From positions 76,048,328-76,112,327 of the forward strand of contig OV277866.1 in assembly GCA_922989275.2 (NCBI GenBank): a DNA stretch of 64,000 bases, written 5' to 3'. Under the pieces are notes generated by a model. It saw only the letters and a list, made by a program, of their open reading frames with translations, did not search any database and had not been told where the DNA came from. Source of the DNA: Gari tellinella. Taxonomy: Eukaryota > Mollusca > Bivalvia > Cardiida > Psammobiidae. Of this stretch, positions 45,901 to 60,900 are shown in pieces; the first letter of the stretch is position 1; every line of letters begins with the position of its first letter. Both the position numbers and the translations under genes were made by a program.

Positions 45901-48900
45901 AGGTGAGCGATTTAGGGCCATAGTGGCCCTTGTTCAGTTTACCCATTCACTGCAATGACGTCGTCAACTTTAGACATTTGTCGTCTGCTTTTGTTTCTGA
46001 TATATATTTAGGTAGTTTGACTAAAGAATGTTGAAATGAGTGTGACAATCAGCTCGGATCCAGATCACACGCCGAGTTATGCGGTGTCTGATTTGGATCC
46101 AACCTTTTTTTTTTAAATAAACATTGTACTTAAATCGAAAGGGTTACGTGGCACTGCGCTGAATAATGGTTAAAATATACAATATTTATACTAGGAGTAT
46201 GCTATGCCTAATGGTATGTAATTTTCGCCCAGACAGTCTGTACTTATTTTGGCATTGTAATAGCTATTTGTCAGACATAAATGAACGCTGTGACAAAATG
46301 TCAGGTTAACCTATACAACACAAACATGACTTATTTGAAATGTTTGAACAGTTTAGGTCAATATCAGGGCAATATCAGACATAACAAATGTCGACGTCTG
46401 ATCAAGATACAGCCCTATGTTGTGTGTTATTGTCAAGGTGAAATTTGTTAAACAGACGATAATACCGCGTTTTAATTGACCCATTACCTTAAAGCCTGTT
46501 TTTAGGTTTGAAGACAGGCGACCACTTAAAGCAGCTTAAAAGTGAAGCTGTTTAACTCTTTGAACCCTAGTCCCGCATATAGGCGTGCTTTTCAAACAGT
46601 GTACATGTGAATAGTACACATGTCCTATGCAAACAGTGAAGTCCCAGATCAGAGGGCTCCGAAGCCCTCTGATCCACAGGTTTTCGGCGCGTAAGCTATG
46701 ACACCCCCCCCCCCCCCCATAAATCTTTCAAAATGAGTCAAAATACATCCATATGTTCAACAAACATTCTTAACAAATGTTTCAAAAAGTTTCAAGAAGT
46801 TTAAAAAAAATATATTTTTTTTCGTATCATGTATATGTATACAATGAAAAGGTGGGTGTGTTTTCAGAGCCATCAACTTCCCAACCTTGTCACTTTGTCA
46901 TTTTTGGGCCGATTTTGACAAATGATGGCGTATATTTACATTTAACAGTTCTGTTCAAAGAAAGTTAGCTCACAGTCCAAGCAAGACACGAGCACAAGTG
47001 AAGAAATAAAAAGTTCGATAGGCACCTTATATCGGAATCCTTCGTTCACCTTTAATTTTGGACTTTTTCGTCATTCAGCGATTAACAGGTGCATTTGCGA
47101 CCATGCATTACACCATGGTACGGGTAATTAATAGAAAATGAAATATATAATAAATACCTTTTGAATTATCGGTAAATGAGCATTAATTTCTAGATAACTT
47201 TCGTTTTCAAGTTTTCTGTTGACAAACGTATATGATATCATTGGTCGTATTCGAATCATCGAGTTTCTTGTCAACGAAAACTGGGCGGAGCAAATGCGCG
47301 AAGATTTACTGATGACAACAGATTTGACCCGACTCGAATCGAAATTGTGGTCAAAGATTTGATGGTTTGACAAACATTTTGTCAACGGAAAACATCAAGT
47401 GATGATTCGAATAGAACTTGTTGTCAACTATTCCAACTAACGCGATAGTTGTCCTGATTCGAATACGACCAATCCATTTTGCGTTATTTCCTGCTTTGAA
47501 GCTGGTTCTCGGTTTCGCTAGAATGATAATAGTTTGACTGGGCAACCAGTCGTTTGTTTGGGAAATTTTTGCGTGACATATGGTTTCCGAGTAAGGGGTC
47601 TCCCCACCCTTCGAGTCCCCAGGCGCGTGTTCGCCGATTGCTTTGAATTTTTTACCAATTATCGTCAAAGAAAACTGTTTGCTGTAAACAATGAGCCATC
47701 ATCTGTCCAAATCGTCCAAGATTTGACAAAATGACAGGTTTGGGAACTTGAGGGTTGCTTCTGCAAGGCGCTTTTTCATGGCAGCCTTTACTATTTTACT
47801 TATAAATTAGCAAAAAAAGTTGTTTTTTTTTAAATTTCACGAAACTTCAGGAAATGTTCTTTTATGATGATTAGTGAATGTATGGATAGATTTTAGGGTA
47901 TTTTATCCACGTTTGGTGGTGGTGGAGGGGGGGGGGGGGTTATAGCAGCTAGGGGTAGTGTCATAGCCAACGGGCCGAATGCCTATGCTCTGATCAGGGT
48001 CTTCATTGTTTGTCGCAATGTCAAACATTGACTAAAACAACCCTTTAAAGTCAGAAATGGACTAGACTAAGATGGAAACTGGAATTGTCCATTTAAAGTT
48101 TCAGGGAGGAAAGAGCTAAGCTGTTTAAATATCAGCTATGACATAGTACATATTTCTTACGGCACATGCTCATTAGGAATAGATTGGAACTATTTCCTAC
48201 AGTGGTTGAAAAACTTAAATGCACTAAAATTCGATTTTATTGGAGAACATATTTACGCTTTCTCTGCCAAAACCGATAACGCTATTATTTGTAAACAATT
48301 CGGATTCTAATCAGGCGCCGGGTCGCGAAGAATTTGAACAGGATAAAAACTGTCAGACATTCACATTAATGTTTCCTTTGCAAAAACCAAATTGAGAATA
48401 TAACCTACATTTTAAACCAATCAAACTGCCTTTTGCTACCCATTAAGTACGGCACTTAATCATTAAGAATTTTGTTGTTTTTCGACTGCGCGCGCTATAA
48501 GATAGCTCCGGCTCGTAGCAACTACATGTAATTGTAAACACTGCCATATTTGGCGATCTCACAACCAGAATGTTTACTAGAAGCGTTTAAATGGGCCAAT
48601 CAAATGTAGGTTATATTCTTAGTTAGAACATATTAAGTGAAATCTTAATGGTTAAGAAGGGGCCACTCGCTAACGCTCGTTACGCCCCTTCTTAATCATT
48701 TTAGATCTCACTTAATATGTTCTAACTATAACATAAAGCTTAACATTTTTTATCAGTTAAAGGCAGACAAAATGTTTAAGCAGACGATGTGATGGCAATG
48801 ACTGTTAAATAGGTTACATGTACAGTGGATACACTTTGTAAAACGTTATTCTTTCCCAATAAACACGTTTACGCTAAAACTATTATTTCCATTTTTCAAA

Positions 48901-51900
48901 AAGTTTGGAGGAGGATCAGACGCCGGGTAACCCGTCTGACCAGGCTCCAAACTGTTTGCAACTCAGATTAAAATTAATAATAAGGATTGTCAATAATTTT
49001 TTCTCTATTTTAATGCGTTGCGTTTGCGTTTCGTTTGCGTTTAAACGGGAAATAATAACGTTTTATCCACTGTATAACGTTATTCTGTGATCCCTTTCAA
49101 ATGGAAACGAAATTAAACACAAACGCATTGCATTATACTGTAGAAAAATGTTTGACAAATCTGACTATTCATGTTAATTTGAGCAGGAACAAGTTTTGAG
49201 CCTGATCAGACGCAGGGTTGCCCGGCATCTTATCTTTCTCCAAACTATTTGCGATGGAAATAATAGTTTTAGCGTTTATTGGGAAAGAAAAACATCTGCT
49301 CCACAGTTATGGTAGTGAAAGGTTTAAGGTTTAATAGATAATGGCCATAACTTGTATGAGATCAAATTCGCTAGACGGATACTGTTTTGTATACATTTCC
49401 GCAAATATGAGAGAAAGGATAGATGCTTTTAATCTATTTGTATCTCTAATATGAGAGAAATGAGAGATGCTTTTAATCTATTTGTGCCCACGATTATATA
49501 TTGGACATAGACAAACAGTGTGCGCTCTGTTCAGATTCTACAATGTTTGCCGATAGGAATTTAAATAAATGAAAAAAGCAAAACAAATAAAAAAAATTAA
49601 GATCAGGCACCCATTAGATAAATATTGACTAACAAAATACCGTATATGAGCAAGGAAGAATCCACTGATCGCTAAAAACAAAATTAAGGGAAGTAGCTAC
49701 CACCTAGGAAATCCTGAACATTCAACACAGAACTCTTACCCAGTATACTTCCAGATTGTAGCATAAACCCGGTTGAAAGTCAAGCAGAATGTTCATTTAC
49801 TTTAAACTTACTGTAAATGATCATCTACTGAAATGGCCTTCAAAACTTACTACGGGATAAAAGGTATATGACTGGCTTAAATTACACGAAAGCGCTTTCA
49901 GCTGAATACATGTATGAGCTTTCCACGTCCCTAACATGTACACATAATGGACACGAAGTTATTCTTCCCCCCACCTAACGCTTGTGTTCCACTCCAACGT
50001 AAAATAGAGTATATTTATGTTTAAAGAAATTACACCAGTCCATTCATTGATTCCCCCATTGTTCTCACTAGTTGTGAAAATACAGGTAATGTATGAGAAA
50101 AATTGTTCAGGCAACGGCTCAGCCATCTGAAGCTTTGAATAGATGCCCTTACATAATAGATCTCAATAGGTTATTCAATGGGTTTTACTAACCAAGCTGA
50201 CGAATATTACATGAAGATGCGGGCCTCACATGAGACACCTGAATGATTTTTTACCTAGACGCTAGCCGAGTATGTGCATGGGTTCCATGCTTTGACTCAA
50301 ACTTTCTACGATGCTAGGTGTTACAGAAAAAAACAGAACAGAATATTTTATCTGGTTTAAGCATTACAGCTCATCACCATGGATACATACATATAAACAG
50401 TGCATGCGTTGAAAATAATCAACATATCATGTTTTACCACATGAAAAACAGTGAAAAACTGTGAGAGTGTTAATCTCGGACTATTTCATTACTTATTTCA
50501 TTACTTAATAGTATAAGTAAGTTTCGAGTAATTTCTTTTGTCCTAAGGATATTTCTTTTATGCTTTTTATCAAAATTGTTAGCAGAAGTACTACTAACAA
50601 TTTTGAAAAAAGGTGCATTTCGCAACACTACATAGTTTATCTCCATATGCAACAAACAACATAATGGCAGTTAAACATGTACTTTTTCCACTTCAAAAAT
50701 AAATAGTTGCTCCTATGCGTTTAATAAGTTGTCTCTTAATTTAAAAGTCTTAATACAGTATATTGCTAATTTGGTTAACAGGGCTTTCATGGAAGTGTTA
50801 AGAAGTTCAATGAATTTAAACATGTTCGGTCTTTGCCGGTAGTATCTAGGAATACGTGTACAGTATAATGTTTTCTCAAATTTTCATATCTCGGATAAAT
50901 TAAGGTAAAGTGATATACGTATTCTATGTCGTTTAATACACATACCGGACATATTCTTTCATTTCTTGCTATATTTTTATGTCGACATGTTTCAATTAAA
51001 AGCTTATGTAAATATACTCGTATTTGTGCTATTGTATTTCTATATTTGTCTTTTTCAAGTACACCTAGATAACTAGAGCGCTGGAAATTTATTTGCAGTT
51101 CTTTAAACATATACCTTGACGTACTACTATTTACAGACGTATGCCAATTCGTAATGTAAATGTCCTTTAGTCGTGATTTCAACACAGGTATGACTTTATT
51201 TAACCCTCATCCGGACCTTTGGGGTCCATTGGAATTTGGACCCCAACGGTTTAATTTTTGCTTGAAAAAAGTATTCAGCCTTATGACGCTTATCACGATT
51301 TTAGACATTGTTCCTATGACTGTTTTTGACACTTTTAGTGAAATACGTATTAAATAGGTCAATTCGCATACAGCCGGACCCCAGAATTCTAAAGGTTGGT
51401 AAAATGTATTTCAGGCCATTTTAAAACCGTTCCTTGTTGTTTACAACTACAATTATGGCATTTATTGAATACTAGATAACCCCGATAATACTTTTCCTCA
51501 GTTGCACATATAAATATATCTATCACGATCTTGTGATTGAGTTATTTCCCTTGGGTATTATAACCCCGGAGCGCTAACCGCGAGTCAAAGGGATTCACAC
51601 TGTATCGAACGAATACAATTCTATCTGACCTCAAATTATGCAAATGATTTCAAGATTCAAGTAAGTGTACTGTATTATATTTGGTTCTGGTCCTTTCTTG
51701 AAGTTTCCATAACAGTCATGGGTCAATATTGTTGACCTTGACATTTGACCTTGACCCTATTGTACAGTACGTTGGCCAACGAGGACTGGTCGGTCGGTAT
51801 TTAAGGCGTCTATTTCAGTGCTTTGTTTCCATTATTTAGTATATCAGATTCAACTATATAGCTACAGGGGAAGAAATACATACAACAGACACATATGCTC

Positions 51901-54900
51901 CCATTAGGATGTTTGGCAAACGCTTGTTCAGCAGTGGCTTAACCTAATGTTTGATACAATTTCTTGTTATTTCATTCATGAATCAAATTTAATGTAATAG
52001 ATGATGATCCCAGGAAACCTCAAAGCATAGTTCATTACAGTGATACAAAAATCTGTTTTAAACCATTGACCCAAACGAACCGTGGTTACACCTGTAACTG
52101 CGTCTAGGACACTATCATGCAGCTCATCAGACATATGATGAGGGGATGCAGACATAGTTATGAGAACGTACTCAAGACATGGTGTTAAGCAATTGATATT
52201 CAAAACTCTTATATCTTTACCACTTGAAGTTATGTTTGTGTTACTTTCATTACATAAGTTTACCATACTGAGGTTTAGAACATATATTTGACATACCACT
52301 GTCACAGTGTCAGCGTCATTAAGAAAGGCCCAGACATCTGCGAAGCCCGAATTGCATAACAAATCTCTTACTTTGCCAGACCAATCAATAATAACCATTC
52401 ATTTCTGTCTCAATTTCTCTTCTCTGACTGTCACTAATGTATTTAAGAATGCAGTTATCATATTTAATCGTATAAAACTTTAATCAGAATTGTATTATTC
52501 TGACATGTCTTCAAACATATAATGGAAAACGACCTAACTCAGCATATAATGGCATCCAAGCTTGGTCAACTAATGTATTTAAAGACATTTCCTGACCTAC
52601 TTTTGGTGATAATCCCACGGAGGCAGGCACTTTCCTAGCAATACTCATGATTTGTATGCATACATAACTGTATTACTGTGAGTCATTGAGGCGTTTCGTG
52701 TGAGGCCGGACTGCTAAATTTGAAAGTTTGGTTAGTAAAACCCATTGGAAAACCATTCAGTGTGAGTATGCCAGGGCTTCTCCAGACACCTTGAGGTTGA
52801 TGAAATTGATTGTGCACACTTTACTCCTGCTTTACAATTTTACAGTTACTTGCACGCCTATCGAGAACAATTGGGTTAGGGGGTGGTTTCATCAAAGGAC
52901 TAAGGAAAAGTCTTTAACTTCGCTACAAAAATGTACATACAATTCAAACATGATGCAATAGAACATCAGATAAGAAGTCCTATATAGTTGAGTGGGTAAA
53001 GGCAGTGGTACAAGTTACGTGTAAGCATATATCTTGTATTGGGTTTTATTTATCTTGTTCGCACTGGTTCGATCCCGATCGAACTCGTTACTTAATTCTT
53101 TCAAATGTTTTCCCTGAACTACTATTTACTCGTGTATGTAGGTATATGCCATCCATTTACAATAGAAAATTGTGTACGCCAAGTTTGGTGTTCAGTTTCT
53201 TTAAAAGCGGTTTAGCAAGTGAATACATTTTACAATGTACCTCTAGGAGGTTGAGAGGTTTCATAACCAAATAGACGGATTCAGGCAAATGAGGAAATAC
53301 GTCCTCGAGCAAATAGACGAACATGAAGCAACATTCGACAGGGACAACATCCGGGACTTCGTTGACTTATACTTGCGCACTGTACAAGACTCAGATGATG
53401 CAGAAACCAGAAGGCTTGATAGTAAGGACACAATTGCACCTATAGTTTAAACTACAGTGGAGAAGAGTTATTCTTTCCCAATAAACGCGTATACGCTTAA
53501 ACTATTGTTTCAACTGAAAACCGTCAGTGTGGAGCCAGATTAGACACCGGTACCCGGCGTCTGATCAGGCTCCAAACTTATTGACATTCAGAACAGAATA
53601 AATAGCCAGAGTTGTCATAAAGTTGTTGTTTTCTCGTTTTATTGCAAATTCGTTTTGTTTGCGCTAAACTGGAAAGAATAACGTCGTCTTCACTGTACCT
53701 TCCTACAAGTACAGTGGAGAAAACGTTATTCGTTCCCGTTTAAACGAAACGAAACGCAAACGCAAAACACTAAAACGTAGAAAAATGCAACTTTTGGACA
53801 ATTGTGATAATTCATGTTTATCTTGCTGGCAACCAGTTTGGAGCCTGATCAGACGCCGGGTTACCCGGCGTCTGATCAGGCTCTCTACTGTTTGCACTGG
53901 AAATAATAGTTTTAGCGTAAAAGCGTTTATTGGGAAAGAATAGCGTTTTCTCCACTGTACCTACATGTACATAATATTATCTATTTGGTTATCTGCCTGT
54001 CTGTCTGTCCATTGGCCTGTCTCTCTGCCTGTATGACTGTACATGTATGTATGCATTTCTTTTTTTATTGTAGTATGCATTTCCTTCCTAGTCGTCTGTT
54101 TGCCGGTTTACCTGTCTGACGAACGGACTGAGATTTGTTAAAGTTAGATTTACTTTCCCGCTGGTTTTAACCACTGAACTTTGTATTCTGTTTTATGAGA
54201 GTTTGCTGCTAAAACAGATGTTTCGTGTAAGAAAACTCTGCATATTTATTACCATCCTTTACAGTAAACAGTTGCTTATGACAGATTGATAGTTTTTGTC
54301 TATTGCATTGGTTGTTATGATAGTACTTTATTTTATTCAACCAGCTACTCTATATTTACTCCTTGTTTCAGCCTCGAATGTATTCATCTACCGACATAAG
54401 AAAACTGTTCCTCTTTAAACAGTCATGAATATGTACATGTACCATAATTTCCCTTTGATTTTATTTTAAATCCTAGAAGATGGTATATATAGCGTAAAGC
54501 AGGTTGACATTAAAGGAAAACTTACGGAGGCGCATTCCGCTTTGCATTCATCTGCTTTAAGTTATTACTTGTCTTCAGAATTGGAAACATACATGCTATG
54601 TAGTTAAGGCTTTTTACCATGAGTAATTGTCCCATACTTAAGATGCCGTCCAATTTGTTTTCCGTGTATTCTATACCTACACACAGTATCTGAGTGACAC
54701 GTATTTTGATAACTGACCAGGGGCCATTTTAGTAGGGTCTGATATGGATCCAAACTATTTGCTGAAATCTTCAAGACACGTCTACAGTTTTAAAGCTGAG
54801 AATTTGGTTTTAACCCATTACCCCAAACCATGTTTTAGTTATGAGGACAGGATGTCCACTTATACAGGGTGAAAGTAAATCAGTAAAAGCTTTCAGGCTT

Positions 54901-57900
54901 ATTGATGGCAATGATAAGACAATCATTTAAATGTACCTACGGGTAATCAAGTAAAAGACGGCTCCAAACCATTTGCCTCAAAAAGACATTATTAATGAAC
55001 GAATGAATGGTGTTTTACGGCCCATCGACACAAGAAGGTCATTTAGAGCCGAACAAATAATCAAATATCAAACTACCGGAATAAATTACGTCAATGTCAG
55101 TCCCGATCGAGATCGACGGGAAAGTAAACAAAATTTGGACAAACATAATCTACATACAACTAAATAGGTTGTTTCCAAGCTCAGGATTTGACATATTGAT
55201 GACCCGCCAAACTAGCTCATAGTGCTGACGAAGGAGGTGCGATACCTCCGAAAATTACAGGTAAAAACAAACTTTGCTCAGAGTCATGAAAAACTCATCA
55301 ATAATCTACATACTTATACTAACATTTTCAAAATATATTTTGTTCAAAGTTTATAATATAAATTAATGACTTTTAAAAATTCAAGTATTTGTATATATCT
55401 ACAAAAACAGGGAATCTGTCTGAAAAAATCTATCGCGAATTCAGTTTAAATCAGCACAGTCAATTAGAATGTGCTGATTTGTATAAGGTTCAAAACAAAA
55501 TAGATATTCTGGTTGAACCTCACGTTTTAATTAATATGAATGTGTCATATAAGAATGTCCAATTCTCAATCTAGCTAAAACTACCTCAATCTGTCGAATC
55601 GACCGTAATGAGTTAAATCTTTCACCAAACATTCGACTAAAACAGTTTTAATAGCATAGGCTTTGTTATGAGATTCCTCATTCCGAGACTCCTGCCATTT
55701 ACCTAAAATAAATATAGTAGTTTGTTGTTTGAAATCGGAATAAGGGAGATTCATATCAGATTCAGTCAATGCTAGGGCAGACTTACATTGTAGCTGCAAT
55801 GTCTGACCTCTCATTGTCCTTAATTCCATAATGACTAGATAAAAATTTACCCAAATTATTTTAACATCTTTAGAATAAGTCAGTCCATGATATTTAAAAA
55901 CAATATTTAAATAAGAACATTTTAAGCAGAACCTTACTCAATAACTGTCAAAGGGTAGAGAATCCGAAAACATTATATGTTTACTATATGAATCTTCAGC
56001 AATATAAACAAGAGCTAAGGAAAGACATTATTATTGCCATATAGATATATATCTTTATTTCCTCCAATACATGAAGATTGTGAATACAAGTATGAACAAA
56101 CATATACAGATTATAAACAAACACAAGAAAAACATGATATTACATACAATTAAGAAGAAATACTCCATCTTCTGAGCGTCACTTTTACATTTCAATAGAT
56201 GCGTCAGCACAACGCAGAAAAGATTAAAGCAGCAAACTCTTGCATGAGCTTTCTGCTTTACGCCGTCCTACCTCGAGCAGTTATATAATGCTGTTCTCAA
56301 AGAGCCTTACACAAACTAAATATCTATAAACTTAGACCAAAGATTGCCAATAAACGTAATGTTAGCTTTTACAAAGTCATGAGTATGGATGCCTAATTCA
56401 ACTGACAAATCAATGCCAGGTGAGCCAAGCAGAGCACCTAATTTAGCATCATCGTCCAACAAACTTAACCTAGCAGTAACAGAACGACCAAACCTGACCC
56501 CTATGTCGTACATGTGTTGCTGTCGATCTTGTTCGAAATAATCACATTCTAACATACATTATAATACTGTTGTTTCTGTTGCAAAAGGTTGGGATCTAGA
56601 TTATACGCCGCGTAACCCGGTGTTTGTTAAGGATCCACACGGTTTGTCATTCAGATTTCTTTCCCAAACTTGTTATTTTCTATATTCTATAATGATACGA
56701 AACAGAAACTGTGCACTTGTTTAGGAATTAAAATATCCATCATTTTTAAAGAAATATTGGCAAATGTGGTATCAAAATGAGTGTAAATATTTCATTTACA
56801 CAATGCTTTACTTTCTAATCGAATTCGTGTAATTATGAATACACTGTTAACGCTTGCTTGAATGCAATAGAGGTTAATGGTAAAAGTTGCAAATCCTAAA
56901 GTTTTGAAAAAGAAAATGGATTTAAATCGGTACGTATCATGCTCTCATCTTATACTGACCAATACAATACTTATTGAACGCATTGCCCTGACGTAACGTC
57001 TTGTGACGTAAATTCCTTAACGTCATGTATTTACCCTGACGTGATGGCTTGCTGAATTCTGACTTGTCTCTAGCGTTTCCATTTTGACCGTTAGGATGTC
57101 GAAGGGTCATGATGGTATTTCGGTAGCAATAAAACTACCTAGAGACGTCAGAGACGCTGACGTCGGATGCAAGTCGCTGAAGTGTCTGAATTCGTTCGTT
57201 TTCTTGAAGCCTTGACAGTTTGTTATTGTGATTTATTCAGATATACTATGATTTTATTTTTGCATAATCAGTAAAGATATCGGTCAGTGAAAATCTGTAC
57301 TTGTAAACATGTTGCACTGGCAGCCCGTGCATTATATTGCATAATAGCCGTTGGTATTTTTGAATGACATCCAGATGCTCTAATATTGTGTAAGTGAATG
57401 CAATGTGTGTATAATTATTTAATTACTCATTATGCTAAATTTTATAACTCTAAATTTATTTATGAAAAAGTTACACTCAATATAAAAGTGCACAGTTTCT
57501 TTTTCGTGTCAGTAAATATATCATTGCGTGTTTGTTTCCTATGAATGGGCTTACATGGGTGTTCACAATTTATTGAATTTGTAAAAATGAGTCTTGAAGA
57601 AAAGTATAAATACGAGGCTTACCGAGTTTTTATCGTTTTCTGAAAGACGAGTGTTATAAATCCAACAAATTATTAACAAGAATGTTAGATTCTATCTATA
57701 ACATAGACTGGTAATGTTGTTTTTGCCATATCGATTCTAACAATCCATGTCCCTCCCATCTAAAGCCACTCGATCGCCGACAGAAATGTCGCTTTATGCC
57801 ATATTTGTTTTAAAACAATTGACGGCGCGTATGAAAACACGTTTTAGTAAGACAACATCATTTGCATTGTTAAACCACTAGGTATATACGAGAAATAAAC

Positions 57901-60900
57901 AATCAGTATTATTAACCGGTGGCACCGTAGGGTATGTTACACATTTTATTATCCTCTGTACATGTATCTTAAAACGCCATTGTTTTTGCAGAGCAGGATA
58001 TGTTCCGAGTAACCATAGACCTGTTTCTAGCGGGCACGGAAACAACTTCCAGTGCACTTGACTGGGCCTTCCTCTATATGATACAGTATCCGGATATACA
58101 GAAGACATGTTACAACGAAATATCACATGTAAGTTAGGTTTATGCGGGCTTAACCTCACTGTAGATATCGTTGATTACGTTTGCAAACAGTGAAGACCCC
58201 CATCAGCAGGCTCCTTCAGAAGTCCTCTGATCTAGGCTAAACTATTGGTGTCTGTTGCCATTCAAACAGCAGCAAAAGGAGACTAGTTAGATTGTCTATG
58301 CTATAATAATCCAAAATAATTATAAATACCGATCATGTAGGTGATAGATATAAAGAGTTTCCATCATCAATGGTCAATCATAATACTGTATCGTCAGCGC
58401 ATTGGAAATGTAGAAAATGATAATTTGTTAAACATGTTAACGATTTAATATACACATTGATTTAAGCCCATTCAGACGCCGAGTGACTCAACGTCTGAAT
58501 TTGCCCAAACATGTCTGCCAATAAAAATATTAATTCAAGACAAATTCTTGTTTTTGTGTGTTTGTTTTTAAATAATAACGTTTGTTTCGCCTGTATATTT
58601 ATCCCGAGCCAGGTGTGCGGACATAAAGCCATTCAGTATTCAGACAGGAGCCAGCTCGTCTACATTGAATCCACATTATTGGAAGTTCTACGACATGCAA
58701 CAGTTCGTGAGTACTTGCTCAACTTTTCTACTACCTAAATATAGACCAGAATTTGGAAACGACAAACAGGAGCGGCCTAATTCAAAAGACTCTGTCAAAT
58801 ATCGGGGGATTACAGCAGGGAAGTCGTTATTATTTTTCTTAATAAACTCGTTCAACCAGTTACAGTGGATACGACGTTGTTCTTTCCTGTTTAAACGCAA
58901 ACGTAAAAAATATGAAAATGATAACTTTTTTACATCTCTATATTTGTTTTAATCTGTGTGGTAAACATTTTGGAGTCTGATCAGACGCCGGGTTACCCGA
59001 CATAAGATCTGGCTCCAACCTGTTTGCAATGGAAATAAAAGTTATATCGTACACGCGTTTTTTTTAAAAGAAAACGTTTTCTCCACTGTATTTACATTTC
59101 AAAAGATTGGAGTCTGGTCAATCGCCAGATAACGGAATAAATTAAGCGTCTAAAGTGCCAAGAAATTGCAATTTTTCATATTTCTTTTTTACATTTCTGG
59201 ATTCCGTTTGCGTTTACATGTAGTTTCGTTAAAATGTTACATGTTATATTTACATTACTTCAGAACGCCAACTTAATGCACACCGACTCTTTGTAGAGAA
59301 TGACTACATTATACATTTCAAATGCTCATAGACAAAACAAGAACATTGTAACCTATGGTTTTTGTTTACCATTGTACTAAGATATGTTAGAACAACCTAT
59401 GCAAATATTTTCATAGCGATCCTACGGAGATTTCGTTTGAGCGCGTATGTCCTTGAATACGCATTCTGCTTTACCATTAACCTGTTGTAAATGACCATAT
59501 GTCTCGATTACTAGAAACATGGTCTTTGGTAATGGATTAAACTAAAACTATTATGTTTCCCAATGTCATTAATACAGAGTGATATACATGCAGACCCATT
59601 ACCAACGACTGTGTTTCAGCTAGTCGACGTATTATGACATATTTTCAATGCGAGCATGAAACTTGTTAAATCATTCTCATATCAAAACGCTCTTTTAAAG
59701 AAATATGGATATATTCATTCAGAAATATATATTTTAGAAGTTTCTAGGTCTGTTTCCAAGATTATATATAACATCCATCACCCAACACGAGCACGCTAAA
59801 CTATGAATGTTGTGTTACCTTGGGATCAGACTTATAAGCTACGGTAGTTAGCAAATAATACGTGTATGAACTCCATACTCAAAATCGATTTGTGTGCGAT
59901 TAAACTATGGATCGTTTCTATCGTTTTAGTACCCCTAAATGTCATCCACTCTACGACTAGGGCTGTCACTTTCAAGGGATATGACATATCAAAGAATACC
60001 CTAATATTGCCCACAATGTATTCAGTAATGTACGATACTAAGTACTGGACAGACCCGCACATTTTCCGACCAGAGAGGTTCATTAACAACACGGGGAAAC
60101 TAATCAAACATGACGCAATGATTCCATTCTCTGCAGGTAAGTGAGTGTGTCATTATTCGAAGAGGTACTGCTCTCCCTAATAGCAGATAAACGCGCAACG
60201 CGGAAAAGTCTGATGTTACGTGTATTACATTTGGGATCAGATATGTTACCATTCATTAAGCATCCGTACATCTTTAATGATTGCGTTCATTATAGTACAT
60301 AGGCACAGTTTATTCGTATTTTAAACATTAAGTTACCCGTTACATATTCAATCATTTATCAACAGGTCTAATCAAAGCACGTGGCATGCAAATGTATAAT
60401 AATGAGATCAATATGTATGCTTAGTCCAATTCTCCCATTGCGACGCATATACATTGTATATGCGTCCTTTATAATTTTGTATGGTGAAAATTACTATTGT
60501 CTTATGCAATCAGTGCAGACTCCGATCGGAATACTCCTTACAGGTGTACTCCGATCAGTGCTGGACTTTTTGACAGTTTGATATACGCTTTTAAAAATCA
60601 ACCCTTGTTAATAACCATTTCAATCTGGGTGAATCAGTTAACCATATTATCGAAAGTACCAACATTTCTTGAATGAAATATGAGGGAAAGTATAAGGAGA
60701 GTTAACACTAGAGAGATCCGTACTTTATAATATAACCTGTAAGTGTTAGTATTTATATTCATTATTGCGGGCTTTTAAGAACAAAATAATATATTATATT
60801 GTCAATAAGATATCATTGCGCCTAGAATTTGCAAAACTTATAAATCTACATAAGTTAATAAGCGCTATATACAGTGGAATATCTGTTATTCTTTCCCTAT

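Larger units (their letters stand above)
46552..48119 (+). mobile_element. TTAA-hp4 element split by a hAT-like insertion
   Basis: TTAACTCTTTGAACCCT at left and AGGGAGGAAAGAGCTAA at right are inverted (one TTAA decayed to CTAA). Hairpin left arm CAAACAGTGAAGTCCCAGAT and apex GGGCTCCGAAGCCCT are at 46631-46670; the right arm resumes at 47988 (CTCTGATCAGGGTCTTCATT). Confidence 0.88.

Noticed and set aside
51976..52398. 140-codon minus-strand frame as a real gene
   Set aside because: Only the first ~25 residues resemble a LINE segment; the rest matches nothing, and there is no neighbouring exon or promoter evidence.
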